Source: Hirudinaria manillensis (lineage: Eukaryota; Annelida; Clitellata; Hirudinida; Hirudinidae). From it: a stretch of DNA of 64,000 bases. Under the pieces are notes generated by a model, which made no database searches, was not told where the DNA came from, and was given only the letters and a program-made list of their open reading frames with translations. The stretch covers positions 1,348,501 to 1,412,500 of the forward strand of contig CM067535.1 in the NCBI GenBank assembly GCA_034509925.1. The letters are read 5' to 3'. Both the position numbers and the translations under genes were made by a program. Each line of letters opens with the position of its first letter. Within the stretch, counting starts at the first letter, position 1. Shown here in pieces: positions 1-11,766 of this stretch.

Positions 1-112
1 GAGGTGGAAGATATGGCGATGAAGGCGACGATGGTGCGCAGGAAAGTCAGTCTCTTGTTGTGGCGCATGTGGAACATTCTATTGTCGTCATCGGTCATTA
101 AACATTGTCGAC

Positions 113-203
113 GATGGTGATGACGACGACGATGCTGATGATAATGAATGATTATGCTGATGATGATGCTGATGACGATGATGATGATGATGACGACGAC
201 GAC
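113..203. repeat. GAT/GAC trinucleotide repeat
   Basis: Imperfect GAT/GAC/GCTGAT tract. It gives an Asp-rich open frame on the plus strand that has no other coding character. A second, more degenerate GAT-rich stretch lies at about 741-840. Confidence 0.85.
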
Positions 204-981
204 GTCTATTACGCGCCATGTCTTGCCTTATCCTGCAAAAAAATGAATGTTTTCCATTGTAAGTATTTATGCCTTCAGAACGATGGAGAGAGTGAACAAA
301 GGAGGAAAACCAGAGTACTTGTGAGTACTTAATTAAAAAGCTGATTAATTAAGATTAATTATTCATAGTCGTTAGTGATCCACCAATGACCTATTAATTA
401 TAATTGCCAATGAATATTTTATGTCTAATGAGATAGCTGTTAATGAGCTTTAATTTCCTTGGCTTTGAGGTTTCAAAATGACTTTAATTAACATTCCTGC
501 ACCTTTTCCTTCATTAGTTCATTACTCCACTTACGGATCCATCCATCAATTCATTCCTCCTTCCTTCTTTCCATTCACTCATTCATCCATCCCCTCTATT
601 CCTCCATCCATTCTTCCGTCCTTCCTTCTTTGCATCTTTTCAATTTTGGTAACTTTTACAGGACAGAAACAAACTTAAAATGATCAAAATCAGGAGCTGA
701 TTTTCCAATTTTATTTTTTTTTATAAAAACACAATAATTCTGACGATGTCGATCATGATGATTATGATGATGATGGTGATGATACTGATACTGATGTCGA
801 TGATAATGATAACGATGGTGATACTGATGACGATGATAATCAACGGTGATTGGGAATCAAACAAAATTGAAATCTTTTTGATCGAAAAACATGAAAACAT
901 GAATTAAAAAATATGTTGGGAAAGTATTCTCTTAAACGTGCGAAAGTTTGCGAGGGTTGAACCACGATTCGCAGCTCGACC
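204..981. other. Intergenic, no gene seen
   Basis: AT-rich sequence with TTAATTAA-like runs, a CATT/CCATTC-rich patch at about 535-635 and the degenerate GAT tract. I see no splice-supported frame and no RNA gene here. Confidence 0.5.
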
Positions 982-996
982 GATCAATCAATCAAT

Positions 997-1068
<72 letters not shown>
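982..1068. repeat. (CAAT)n tetranucleotide microsatellite
   Basis: About 21 nearly perfect copies of AATC/CAAT. Because the unit is 4 bp, it opens Asn-Gln-Ser-Ile frames that should not be read as genes. A shorter AATC run occurs at about 63090-63111. Confidence 0.95.
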
Positions 1069-1069
<1 letters not shown>

Positions 1070-2000
1070 CAGACGTCGATTGAATTTCAATCGCTCAACC
1101 ATTTCACTCGTTCAACCGTGTAAAAGACGATTTTCAATCGCTCACCAACTGGAAATTAGCAGCGGATAAATCCTCAGAAATCGGTGAGTTGCAGAAAGAC
1201 GTCTTATTTGCAAACAAAGTCGAATGAAAACAACTTTTTCAACCGAAACAGCTCACCTTTCAGATGCTTTGTACCTTCCTATTCGGGTCTAGCAAACCCC
1301 AAGGCCCTAACTACGAGTTACTAGTGGTTAAACGGACTATTTAATAAAACAATAGACACTTAATTATCATAATATCGAATAAATTATTCATTTTGGTCTA
1401 ATTGCATCTTGCAATTAGATGCAAAACATTCTAAGAAATCCAGGTGAGTCAAGAGCAACTGAGAATCGTATCTGACTCTGAGTAGCATCTCAACGTCCTT
1501 ATAAAGGAGCCGTCTGCAGGTAATTAACTGAACAGGATCGTAAATGTCAGGCTGCCGTGAGGAAGACAACGACGAGGATGAAAATGATGACGAAGAGGAT
1601 GATGATGATGATTATTATTATTGTTATTATCGTTATTATTATTATTCTTTTTATTCCTATTAATAATAATAATAACAACAATAATAATTTATTATTATAA
1701 GAGGAGGAGGAGGAGGAGGATGAGGAGGGGATTATTAAGAGAAGGAACTGATGATGATGATGATAATAACGAAAGATGAAACAAGGATGAAGATGATGAT
1801 ATGATTTTTAAATAATGATGATTTAAAAATCATATCATCATCTTCATCATCTTCATCATCATCATCATCAGCATCTTCATCATCTTCATCTCAAGGTATC
1901 CCATGTTATCCTCAGTTGCTCGGTGCAAAATGCAGACCAAAGTTCGCTCGCCCACGTCTTTCCAGCAAGAATTACTCACGACTAACAAGAAATTGTGATT
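1069..2000. other. Intergenic with GAT/ATT repeats and a perfect hairpin
   Basis: Mostly unannotatable sequence. From about 1570 it turns into GAT, TTA and GAG trinucleotide runs. It includes a 28-bp perfect inverted repeat with a 7-nt loop (1786-1848), listed separately. Confidence 0.6.
1786..1848. repeat. Perfect 28-bp inverted repeat
   Basis: The arm 1786-1813 is the exact reverse complement of 1821-1848, with the 7-nt loop AATGATG between them. The arms contain GATGAAGATGATGATATG followed by a TTTTTAAAT end. It sits inside GAT-rich repeats, so it may have come from replication-driven inversion of a microsatellite. I see no transposon ends or target-site duplication. Confidence 0.85.
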
Positions 2001-2030
2001 CATAATTGAAAGAAAATCGGTATAAAACAG

Positions 2031-2331
2031 CAGTAACAGCGACAACAATAACAACAACAACAATAACAACAACAACAGCGACAACAGCAGTAACAGCGAC
2101 AACAATAACAATAACAACAACAGCAACAGCAACAACAGCGACAGCAGCAGCAACAACAGCAACAACAACAGCAGTAACAGCGACAACAATAACAACAACA
2201 GCAACAGCAACAACAGCGACAGCAGCAGCAACAACAGCAACAACAACAGCAGTAACAGCGACAACAATAACAATAACAACAACAGCAACAACAATAGCAA
2301 CAAGAACAGCAGCAACAACAACAACGACTAG
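2031..2331. repeat. CAA/CAG/CGA compound repeat with about 78-bp higher-order unit
   Basis: A CAA/CAG/GCGACA trinucleotide field. A block beginning GCGACAGCAGCAGCAACAAC recurs about 78 bp later (near 2138 and 2216), so the array grew by block duplication as well as slippage. The long poly-Thr/Ala frame (plus) and poly-Leu/Val frames (minus) are by-products of the triplet unit. Confidence 0.85.
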
Positions 2332-2499
2332 CAACACGTCAAAACGTTGCCTGCCATTTGAACATTTCAAACCCACTCTCCGAACTTTGCAACCCTTTTT
2401 AATGTGCCTCCATTAAAACGTGTTTTCAACAATAAATTACAAACTCAACAAAAAAAAACATTTATGCTCGATGCTCGTGCATGCCCCATGCTGCAGTGT

Positions 2500-2656
2500 A
2501 GATTATTATTATTATTATTAATATTATTATTATCATTATTTATGTTATTATATGGCTTTAATATATAATATTTTTATTATTAAATATTATTATAATATAA
2601 TAATTTATATAATAATAATAATTATAGAAATTATTATTGTTGTTGTTATTATTATA

Positions 2657-2703
<47 letters not shown>

Positions 2704-3655
2704 GCTTAGTTAATTTATAACGTCAGAAAACAAGGTTAATTGAATGACGGTCGTACCACTGCACACGAATTACTTGATAATTAAATGTCAATTTTGTTCT
2801 TTTTTCTCAAAATTTGAATAATTTTAATGTTCAAAGTTCATTGAGGTCAATCTTGGAACCTTCTTGGATTTATGGATAGACTGGAGTAATGGCGACTTTT
2901 TCCAATATTTTTAATTATATTTAATGTATTTAAAATTTAAATATAAATATAAATAAAAATTTAAACTTAATTTATTTTAATAAAAATATTTTATTTTAAT
3001 AACAAAATTTAATTCATTATATTTTCATTTTCAATCATGAACATCTCGTGTCAGACGCACTCCCTCTTGTCATGGGAGGAAGACAGAATCTGAATCAAAT
3101 TAATGAATAAGGTTTTTTATTTTTTTTGTTTATTTTTTATTTTTTTAAATTAATACTTAAAATTAAGGAAATGACAAAACAAAATGAATTCAGTTATTTA
3201 AAAATAAAGCGTAATAAATATAAATACAATATAAATTATGTCCAACTTATTATATTATTATTATTATTATTATTATATTATTTATATAATTGACATTGTA
3301 ATATAAGTTATAATTAAAAATAATATGATAGTGATCACGTGCGTGGTCCCAGTCCAGTCTTCGTAGAATTTCCATTAATATTTTTAATAATTCTTACTTA
3401 ATTCTAAAAATTATAATAATTATTTTGTCATAATTTCTCAACTAATTACGGCATTTTTCCCGCTCAATTTTTGGCGCCCTCCGGTCGATTCCTGCAGACG
3501 ATTAGTGCCATTGTTTGGGAAGAAATCACGTGCTTTTGTTTACATTTTTCAGTGCATTGAAGATAACTTTTGCAACGTAATCAGTCCATGGAGCATCAAA
3601 GTGCTTTAATAATGGTGATGACGATGATAGTAATATTTTCAAAATAATAATTTTG

Positions 3656-3695
<40 letters not shown>

Positions 3696-4100
3696 TAATA
3701 ATAATAATAATAATGACTGTACAGCGCTGCACAGCGCTATATAAATTACATGTTATTAGTATTTTTTTATTACTTTTATGTTAATTATAATAATAATAAT
3801 AACTGTTAATTACAAAATTTAAAAATAATTATTTGCCTTAAGAAATAAGAAAAGCCAACTCACTCGAGAGCAGATGAGGACAACGAAGATGAAACAAGAA
3901 CTCATTGACCTTTCAAAAGACCACCCAGAAGGTGAAACGTTGCAAATGAAGACCTCATCATGTTGAGCCTATATCACTTTCATTCCAATCCAAGATAAGC
4001 AGGTTATCATAATCATCATCATGAATATGCATGACACTTGTGGCATAAACAATGATATAATTTGATAACCTCTTGTTATCAGTTATCTCATAATAATAAT

Positions 4101-4141
<41 letters not shown>

Positions 4142-4166
4142 TAATAATAATAATAATAACAATAAC

Positions 4167-4206
<40 letters not shown>

Positions 4207-4340
4207 GTAATAATAACAATAATATTAATATTAATAATATTTCGGAACGTGTCAGAGGCTTTGGCCCTTCGTTCGTCTCAAATAAAATAAAAAATACATA
4301 AATAATAATAATAATGATAACAATAATAATAACATAAAAT
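2500..4340. repeat. Clustered (ATT/AAT)n microsatellites
   Basis: Several AAT/ATT tracts separated by AT-rich sequence: about 2500-2704, 3250-3285, 3653-3716, 4090-4215 and 4300-4335. No gene was found among them. The long poly-Ile, poly-Asn and poly-Tyr frames are artefacts of the triplets. Confidence 0.9.
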
Positions 4341-4840
4341 ATTAATAAGTAATAATTACAAAAATTATAATTAATTTAGCCACCAGTAAAACTATTTCTG
4401 TTACAGTTCAGAACTTTTAGTTTTGCCCTTCAAATGCCAAACGATGTGACGGGGATGTAAATTTTCAGGGTTCAAAGTTCAAGGTCACTGCAAGGACGTC
4501 ACGTGACTACGATTATACGATAGCAGTTGAAAGCATAAAAATGCTTCAAATGTGCGCTCCATCTGGGAATTTTAAATTATTTAATTTTATTTAAAATTTT
4601 ATTTAAAATTTAAAGAAGAGAAATTTAGCGTTCAAAAGCGAAGGTCGGGTGTTAGTGGTAAGGGTAGAGTTTGGGCTGATATTATTAGTAAAAATAACGG
4701 CTATTAACATTAATTTCATTTATAATTATAAAAAATATAAATCTGTGTAAATTATAAATTGTAAATGTTTAAACAAGCGAATATAATAAAAATGCGTCAA
4801 ACTAAGCCCGTAGGGTCTTTCACCAGATCCAACCTCGTGT

Positions 4841-4912
4841 GGCTCGTTGGCCTAGGGGTATGATTCTCGCTTTGGGTGCGAGAGGTCCCGGGTTCAAATC
4901 CCGGACGAGCCC
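4841..4912 (+). tRNA. tRNA-Pro (anticodon TGG)
   Basis: A complete 72-nt cloverleaf can be folded by eye. The acceptor stem GGCTCGT (4841-4847) pairs with ACGAGCC (4905-4911). The anticodon stem CTCGC/GCGAG holds the 7-nt loop TTTGGGT (4871-4877), with anticodon TGG at 4873-4875. The T arm is CCGGGTTCAAATCCCGG. The internal A box (TGGCCTAGGGGTA) and B box (GGTTCAAATCC) needed by Pol III are intact. T runs starting at 4915 and 4932 can terminate Pol III. There is no intron and the CCA is not encoded. It reads CCA proline codons (and CCN by wobble). I see no sign that it is a pseudogene. Confidence 0.97.
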
Positions 4913-5186
4913 GGGTTTTGTATGGGAACGAGTTTTTTTTACTTGAAATTAATTATTAATTTTTTATTCTAATTTTCGTCACTGCCATCATAATCATAAT
5001 CATCATCATTATCATAATCATCATCCTGGAAATATAAGAGAACGTTAGTGTAGCATTATTCGTTAATGGGGCACTCTCCAGCCTTAAATGGGTCATTCAC
5101 GGAAAAAAGTAGGTCACGTTTTTATCTTGATTCGTTGAGTTTAAAAGGAAAACCGTTGTTGTCAAATTGAATTACGTTCTGAGGTC

Positions 5187-5458
5187 AGCGTTGTTGTTGT
5201 TGATGTTGATGTCGTTGTTGTTATTGTTGTTGTTGCTTATGTTGTTGCTTTTGTTGTGTTGTTGTTGCTTTTGTTGTTATTGTTAGTACTGCTGTTTATT
5301 TGTGATGAGCGACGTTAAATGTATTGACTTGAACTTCCGCAATTCAAGAACATCGGCTCAACACGTGTAAAGTTTTTGTAGTTGCCCACGTTGTTGAGTG
5401 AACAAAGCCGAATTACCATCTACTGTTTGGTAATTACATCACGTATGCTTACACTTTA

Positions 5459-5487
<29 letters not shown>
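5187..5487. repeat. (GTT)n and (CT)n tracts
   Basis: GTT/GTTGCTTTT triplet run at about 5187-5285 and a (CT)n run at about 5458-5487. Simple sequence only. Confidence 0.85.
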
Positions 5488-5490
<3 letters not shown>

Positions 5491-7292
5491 TCCTCCCTCT
5501 CTCTTTGTTCTCCTTTATCTCTCACTCCTTCCTTTCGGAGTTAATCTTAGATCCCTGAAGCCTCAGATGCTACTTACAAAGACGTGTTGTTATTGGACGA
5601 TGTCAGACGATGACAATAATTTATTTATAGATATTTTAGGATCATATACATAAACATATTAGAGCATGGCGTGACTAACATCTAGTCTTTCCAAAACTAG
5701 TAATGTCTTTATAACGCCCTCAACGTGTCATGTTAACACAACATAACAAATTAAGAAGTTTGTTAAATGCCTCAAAATGTCTTTCAGTCATTACATAAGA
5801 ATAGTGTGTCAAGGAAAACTACAATGAATACATTTTTAACAAATTCGAGGAAATCTTCATGAACATCTCCATGAACATCTTCACGAACATCTTCATGAAC
5901 ATCTCCACGGAAGTTCTCAAATCGAACGTTAAATCTGTGAATTAACTTTCAACCAATGAGAGACAAGGATCGGTAAATATTTTGACCTGCCATACAAAGT
6001 TTCAATGTCTTTTGTTTTGACCTCAAAACGTCTTCGCAAAAGAATCAAAAACAAACAAAACAACAATAAACAAAAACAAAAATCCATTCACCATCAGAAA
6101 CATCGAAACTCGTTCTTGAAATCAATTCCTAAAATTAGCCATCGAGTAAGGCATGTTTGAAAGTTATATTTGTGACTGAATTTGTTGACCTTTCTCTCTT
6201 ATGAAGTGTGATGATGATGATGATGATTACTACTACTACTACAAATAATTATTAATATTATTAATTATTATTATTAAAATTACTGAGAAAATCTTTAACC
6301 CAAATAACGATGGTTACTTTTGGTCGATATAACTGATTAATTATTTCCAAATTGAAGAATTATTTGCTTAATTTGTTTGGCAATAATCGTCCATTAATTA
6401 ATTAATTAATTAGAATATTTAAAATGAATATTTATTAGAATTACGTAACAAGTCATAACGCCCAACGAACTCATACCAACTTACTACGTTCCATTAATTA
6501 ATGATTAATATCTTATTAATAATATGCCCGGTTCTGTCATCATCATCATTAATAATAATAATACTATATAGTATTATAATAGCGGTAATATTATTGCGAT
6601 AATAACATTGTATGACAATAATATTATCATTGATATCGATGACGTCGGTATAATAATAATAATAATACTATTAATGATGATGGTATAATAATATTATTAA
6701 TAATAATATTTGTCTCTGAGCCAATAGTATGTTTAATAATAATAATATTACAATATAATATTATTTAATAATAATATTATATTATAATATTATTATTAAA
6801 TAATATTATAATATAATATTATTATTATATAAAACATACTATATATTAAACATAGAAACAATAGTCACCTCATACTTTCCACCAAACCCGAATACCACTG
6901 AAGACTTGGTTGTTGCAACATTTATTTGGAAATAATGAAACGATACAAACTTCTGCCAACCTAAAAAAAACTGTTTCTGACTTAAAAACAAAATTATTAA
7001 AAGTAAACAAATTATACAAACGATAATTAAGAGGGTATCAAAGCACGACTTCAACAAACAATTTTTATGCTAAAGTCACGAGATCCTCGTCTGCTCGGAT
7101 CGCCGGAGGTGGATTCTTCCGTGGAACAACAGAAGGAGGGGCTTTTGATTCTTTTCTTTGGTCTCAAACTGCTCAAAACAGAATCGCAATCGGAGTCACA
7201 CGCACGCATTTTACTCCTCCCCCGACGTTCAGGGGAGATGCACGCTGCAAACTCTCGGATCCCTATCGCTCACGTGCACAACAAGAAACTCC

Positions 7293-7294
<2 letters not shown>
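5488..7294. other. Intergenic with short tandem and palindromic AT repeats
   Basis: A 12-bp unit (CATGAACATCTT and variants) is repeated about five times at 5857-5913. From about 6200 to 6840 there are GAT, ACT and AAT runs, and 6735-6830 is a nearly palindromic AATATTATT/AATAATATT field able to fold back on itself. No gene is supported. Confidence 0.6.

Positions 7295-7338
<44 letters not shown>
7295..7338. repeat. (CA)n dinucleotide microsatellite
   Basis: About 20 CA units with a short TATA interruption, 200 bp beyond the 3' end of the exportin-6 gene. Confidence 0.9.
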
Positions 7339-7541
7339 GATGAGCAAAGATGGCTTGCAAAAGAAAACAAGATGTTGAATCTCCAGCAATTCTAACAAAC
7401 ACAGAAAAAAAAAAATTTACATACAAACATTGAATGATAAAAATATCTCTTATCGCATCACAGAGCACGACGACAGAGAAGACGACGACGACGTGGCAAA
7501 GACAGCAGATGACAAATTGCACCGACGGACGACACGCGTCA

Positions 7542-8535
7542 TCAAAGACTTGGTCCCATGACTGCACTGTTGAAGGCGGTTTCGTTCAAGAAGAACCTCA
7601 GATCGGCCACAAAGTTCTGCATTTTGCTCGAGAAGGTGAGACTCTCCTGTCGAGGAATGGAATGGATTGGTGAATTGTCGGGTGAATTAATAATTCAGAA
7701 ATGAATTGTTGTTTCATTCATGCCTTGCATGCTGAGATATCCTGCAATTCATGTGCATTTTCAATCGCATGCAGATCACACTGCATGACGACTCAAAGTT
7801 CTTATTGTATGGCATTTAGGACAACTCAAAGACATTGCTAACATCCCATCCATCAAATGTGACAATTTTAAATTTAAAAAAAAAAGTGAATCTGAAAATT
7901 AAATCAAACTAAATCTTCCCAAAAAAAAAGAAAAACAAAAATCTACTAAAACAATTTAATTCATTTATCATTGATTATCAAACAATTCATTGCTTCTTAA
8001 AAGATAAGCATAATATAAGATCAGAGATAAGTTATGATAACACAAGTAACATAATCAAGAAGGCATTACATACACGAGCTTAATAACGAGTTAAGATAAG
8101 TTAAGATAAATCACAACAACGTAAGCAACACACATCCAGGCGACCGCAAGACCGCAAGAAGGCAATGCGAAGCCACTCACGTCAGTCGCTGTGAGTCCTT
8201 GGACGAGGAACCTCGAATACTCCTCATTGAGAGGACACGAGGCCAACAGCTGGGGAATGAAGTTCTTGTAGAAGAATCCAAAGTCCACGGCAGCCATGTT
8301 AAAGATGGCCGTCATGACCTCTTCTCGTAGGAGGTCGTGAACTCTGTGGATCAGGACGGAGGTCAGCAAGAAGAGGAATCTCGGCAAGAATTGCTCCCTG
8401 AAGCTCGGCTGGAAAACGATTGTCGAGTTGACGAAATAAGGAATGGAAGACGAAGCAGACGTAACTGATATAAAACCAACTCCAGGACAAGAAATTCCAT
8501 GGAAGTTGGACTTTTACAAGTTGACATTTAACTCC

Positions 8536-8566
<31 letters not shown>

Positions 8567-9787
8567 TTTGTAATTATTAATATTATTATTTTTATTATTA
8601 TTATTTGTAAATTTGCAAAATGCAATGAAATCGATAGTCATACCTTGGAATACATTTTGAATTGCTTGTTCAAAGTTTCCAGTTGGTCAAGAATTTGTCT
8701 CGCGAGTTCCACGTCCGACTGAGAAAGTGAAGCATCGTAAGCCTGCAGTGGACATAAGAAGTATTACTGGTAATACAACCAAATATGTTGATGTATCATG
8801 TATTACCTGATACAACCAAATATGTATTAAAACCAAATATGTTGATGTAACATGTATTACCTGATACAACTAAATATGTAATACAACCAAATATGTATTA
8901 CTACATTGCTAGCTGTTGGTAATGGTTAATGTTCTAACATTAGGTTTTAAATACATCATTGTTGACAAACTCATCAAATCTTACCCTCATCATGAGTGCA
9001 AAGTATTCTTGGTAGCGAGCCTGCAATTCTGGATTCAATTGGTTCTTGTTGTTGAGTAGTTTGAGAGTGTTGTTGTTGTTGTTGTGGAGGAGGTTGCTTG
9101 GGAAGAAGAGACTCCAGTTGGACTTGAGTGTGGAAAAGAAGAGATTGAAGAGGCATGGCTTGACACCTGGTGAAGGTCTCTGAAAATAAATTAAATTAAT
9201 ATCAATAAATTAAATTAATATTAATTAATTAAATTAATATTAATTAATTAAATTAATATTAATTAATTAAATTAAGAAATTAAAAACAAAAGCAAGGAGG
9301 ATTGTTAGAAAGTTGGAAGACGATTTTGAGTTTGCAACGTCATGAGAATAATCCAATAACGACAACGGTAATGACAGGTGATGATGATGATATTATTTTC
9401 AAATATATAAAAAAAGAAAAATTAGACATCATTTCTAACATCTGCGATGACCACGTGTATCTTGTTGAGGCAGAGTTCCAAAATGTTGGGCAGGAAGTTC
9501 CGTGACTGAGGAGAACCGTCCTTGACCAGAACTTCGAAGATCTGCAGGAGCCTGAAACGATGACAATGGTTTACTTAACTATTAATATTTTAATAACATG
9601 TTGATATTTATTATTAATTAATTATTGCATGATTATATTTGAATTTACAAGAAAATACACAAAAAGTCAAAAATCATTATGTCTTGAAAAAAGAAAAATC
9701 ATGGAAAATTGTGACCGTTTTGAGAACTTATTGTACACTGTTTTAACAGCACATGCACTTATGAATGGATTGCTCGTCCATTAACGA

Positions 9788-9824
<37 letters not shown>

Positions 9825-11731
9825 CAATAATAATAATAATAAATTTGCCAATTAATTACTACCAACTTCTCTATAAGTTCGTGACCTGAAGAATCTTCCT
9901 CCTTCAAGCTGTCCATGACTAACTTTCTGCAGAGGTTCAGAATTTAAATTTTAAAAATTAGTCATAAAACTACTTAACAATAATATAAACGTCGAAGAGA
10001 ACTGATGATGATGTCATAATGATGATGATAACGACGACGATTATGATAACGATGATGATGATGACAAAATTGCGATTTCAATGTAGGGCCAACATAAGAT
10101 TAACTAACCCCGAGAAAATAACGACGAATTGATCCAACACGCTTCGCAGGAGTTCGGCTCCCATCTGAGATCGGAAAGTTTGGATTATGGCAAAGAAGAA
10201 GCCCATCATCTTGCACGAAGTATCTGCAATTAAATTATTATTATTATTGTTATTATTATTATTATAAAATAACAGATTAAAGGATTAACAAAAATTTAAA
10301 AAAAAAAAAATAATAATAATAATAACACCTGCAGCCTACCTTTCCTGTCAATGAAAACGTGCAGCACGTCGACGGTTCTCTTGACGTGCAGCAGGAGGCA
10401 GTCGTAGCAGACGTCCGCCTTCTTTGACGACATCCCGTCGACTCCAAGCACGACTTCCGTCACGACCTCCATGGTCCTCTGGACGACAGCGTTCGCTGCA
10501 GATCAGCAATCGACCAATGAATTCACATCGAGAGGACAAAACAGAAATTTTGGCTAAAAACATAAACGTTCATTAAAAAAATAAATTAATTCAAACCCGA
10601 TTCGTCATCCACGAAGGAACGAGAACCTCCGACGGATCGCGAAACCTCCTCGTAAACGCCGGAAAAATCCTTGAAGAGGAAGTCGCAGAAGACTCTCAGT
10701 AGGTCCTTGTGCCGGCACGTGCGATCGTCGAGCTTTTGAGGAGGCAAGGAAGAGAGGAGGTTCAGAAAAAGAGCGCGATACGTCAGAGTGAGAGCCTGGA
10801 AAGATTTTATAATTATTTGGATTTTATGACCACACTAAAACCTTATTATAGAGATAGCTAGATTTTGCATGAAAATAGCATCCCTATGAGGAGGTTGTCC
10901 CTTTTATCAGTCAGATGTTAAACTAAAAGAAAATTGGTTCCTAGAAGAAACGGCCCATAAGTCAGGTTTTACCCTATTTTCAGGGGCCCCAATTAGCAGG
11001 TTCTTCTGTATTTTATGACTTCTCAATGAAAATTACATAAATATTTGATCAATTATTCATTAACGCTTTTCAACGGATCATCAAATGTGGCAAAGAAAAA
11101 TTTGAAACTCGACGAACTTTGGGAGGAGCCGAAGCCATTCGGATTCCATTGGAAAAGAGGCAGTGGAATGAAGAGTCGATGAGAGGTGGTTTGATTTCCA
11201 CGACGAAGGACAGGAGGAGCTGACTAGCAGACAACAGGATCTTCTCCGGAATCTGAGTGCAATTAAAAGAAATAAGAACGGGATTTACGAACAAATTCCA
11301 ATAATTTCAAACTGGTGGTCAGATGACAATTCGCCGTTTAAAGTAGAATCCGCTTTTAAACAAAACAATTCTCGATCACAAAAAACAACAAAAGTTTTTG
11401 ATTTTTTTAAACAAAAAAAAACAAAACAAATGTCGTAACAGCTTGTTGGCCCAAAAACAATCAACAAAAATATATTTATTTATTTATTTATATATTATTA
11501 TTATATATTTTTTTTAAAACCAACCAATTCCGTCTGCAAGAGAGGAAGAAGTGAATGTAGGATGGAGGAAACCATCTCATTGCAATCGATTCCCAGTGAC
11601 GTCAACTTCGACGGATCTGACTTGACACGACTCAGGAACGGACACCAGGCCTTCACGGCTGCCAAAGACTCTGCATGACTGAAGAAAAGAAAAAGGATCT
11701 GAATAATCATATTATTATTATTATTATTATT

Positions 11732-11766
<35 letters not shown>

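Noticed and set aside
2006..2416. 136-residue Thr/Ala-rich frame and 164-residue Leu-rich frame on the opposite strand
   Set aside because: Both are direct translations of the CAA/CAG triplet repeat; no promoter, splice sites or conserved flanks.
4062..4301. Asn-rich 79-residue frame
   Set aside because: AAT microsatellite translation; flanking residues show no similarity.
8974..9156. Gln-rich 60-residue minus-strand frame
   Set aside because: Shadow of the true XPO6 exon 8985-9179, which reads [15 protein letters not shown] in another frame.
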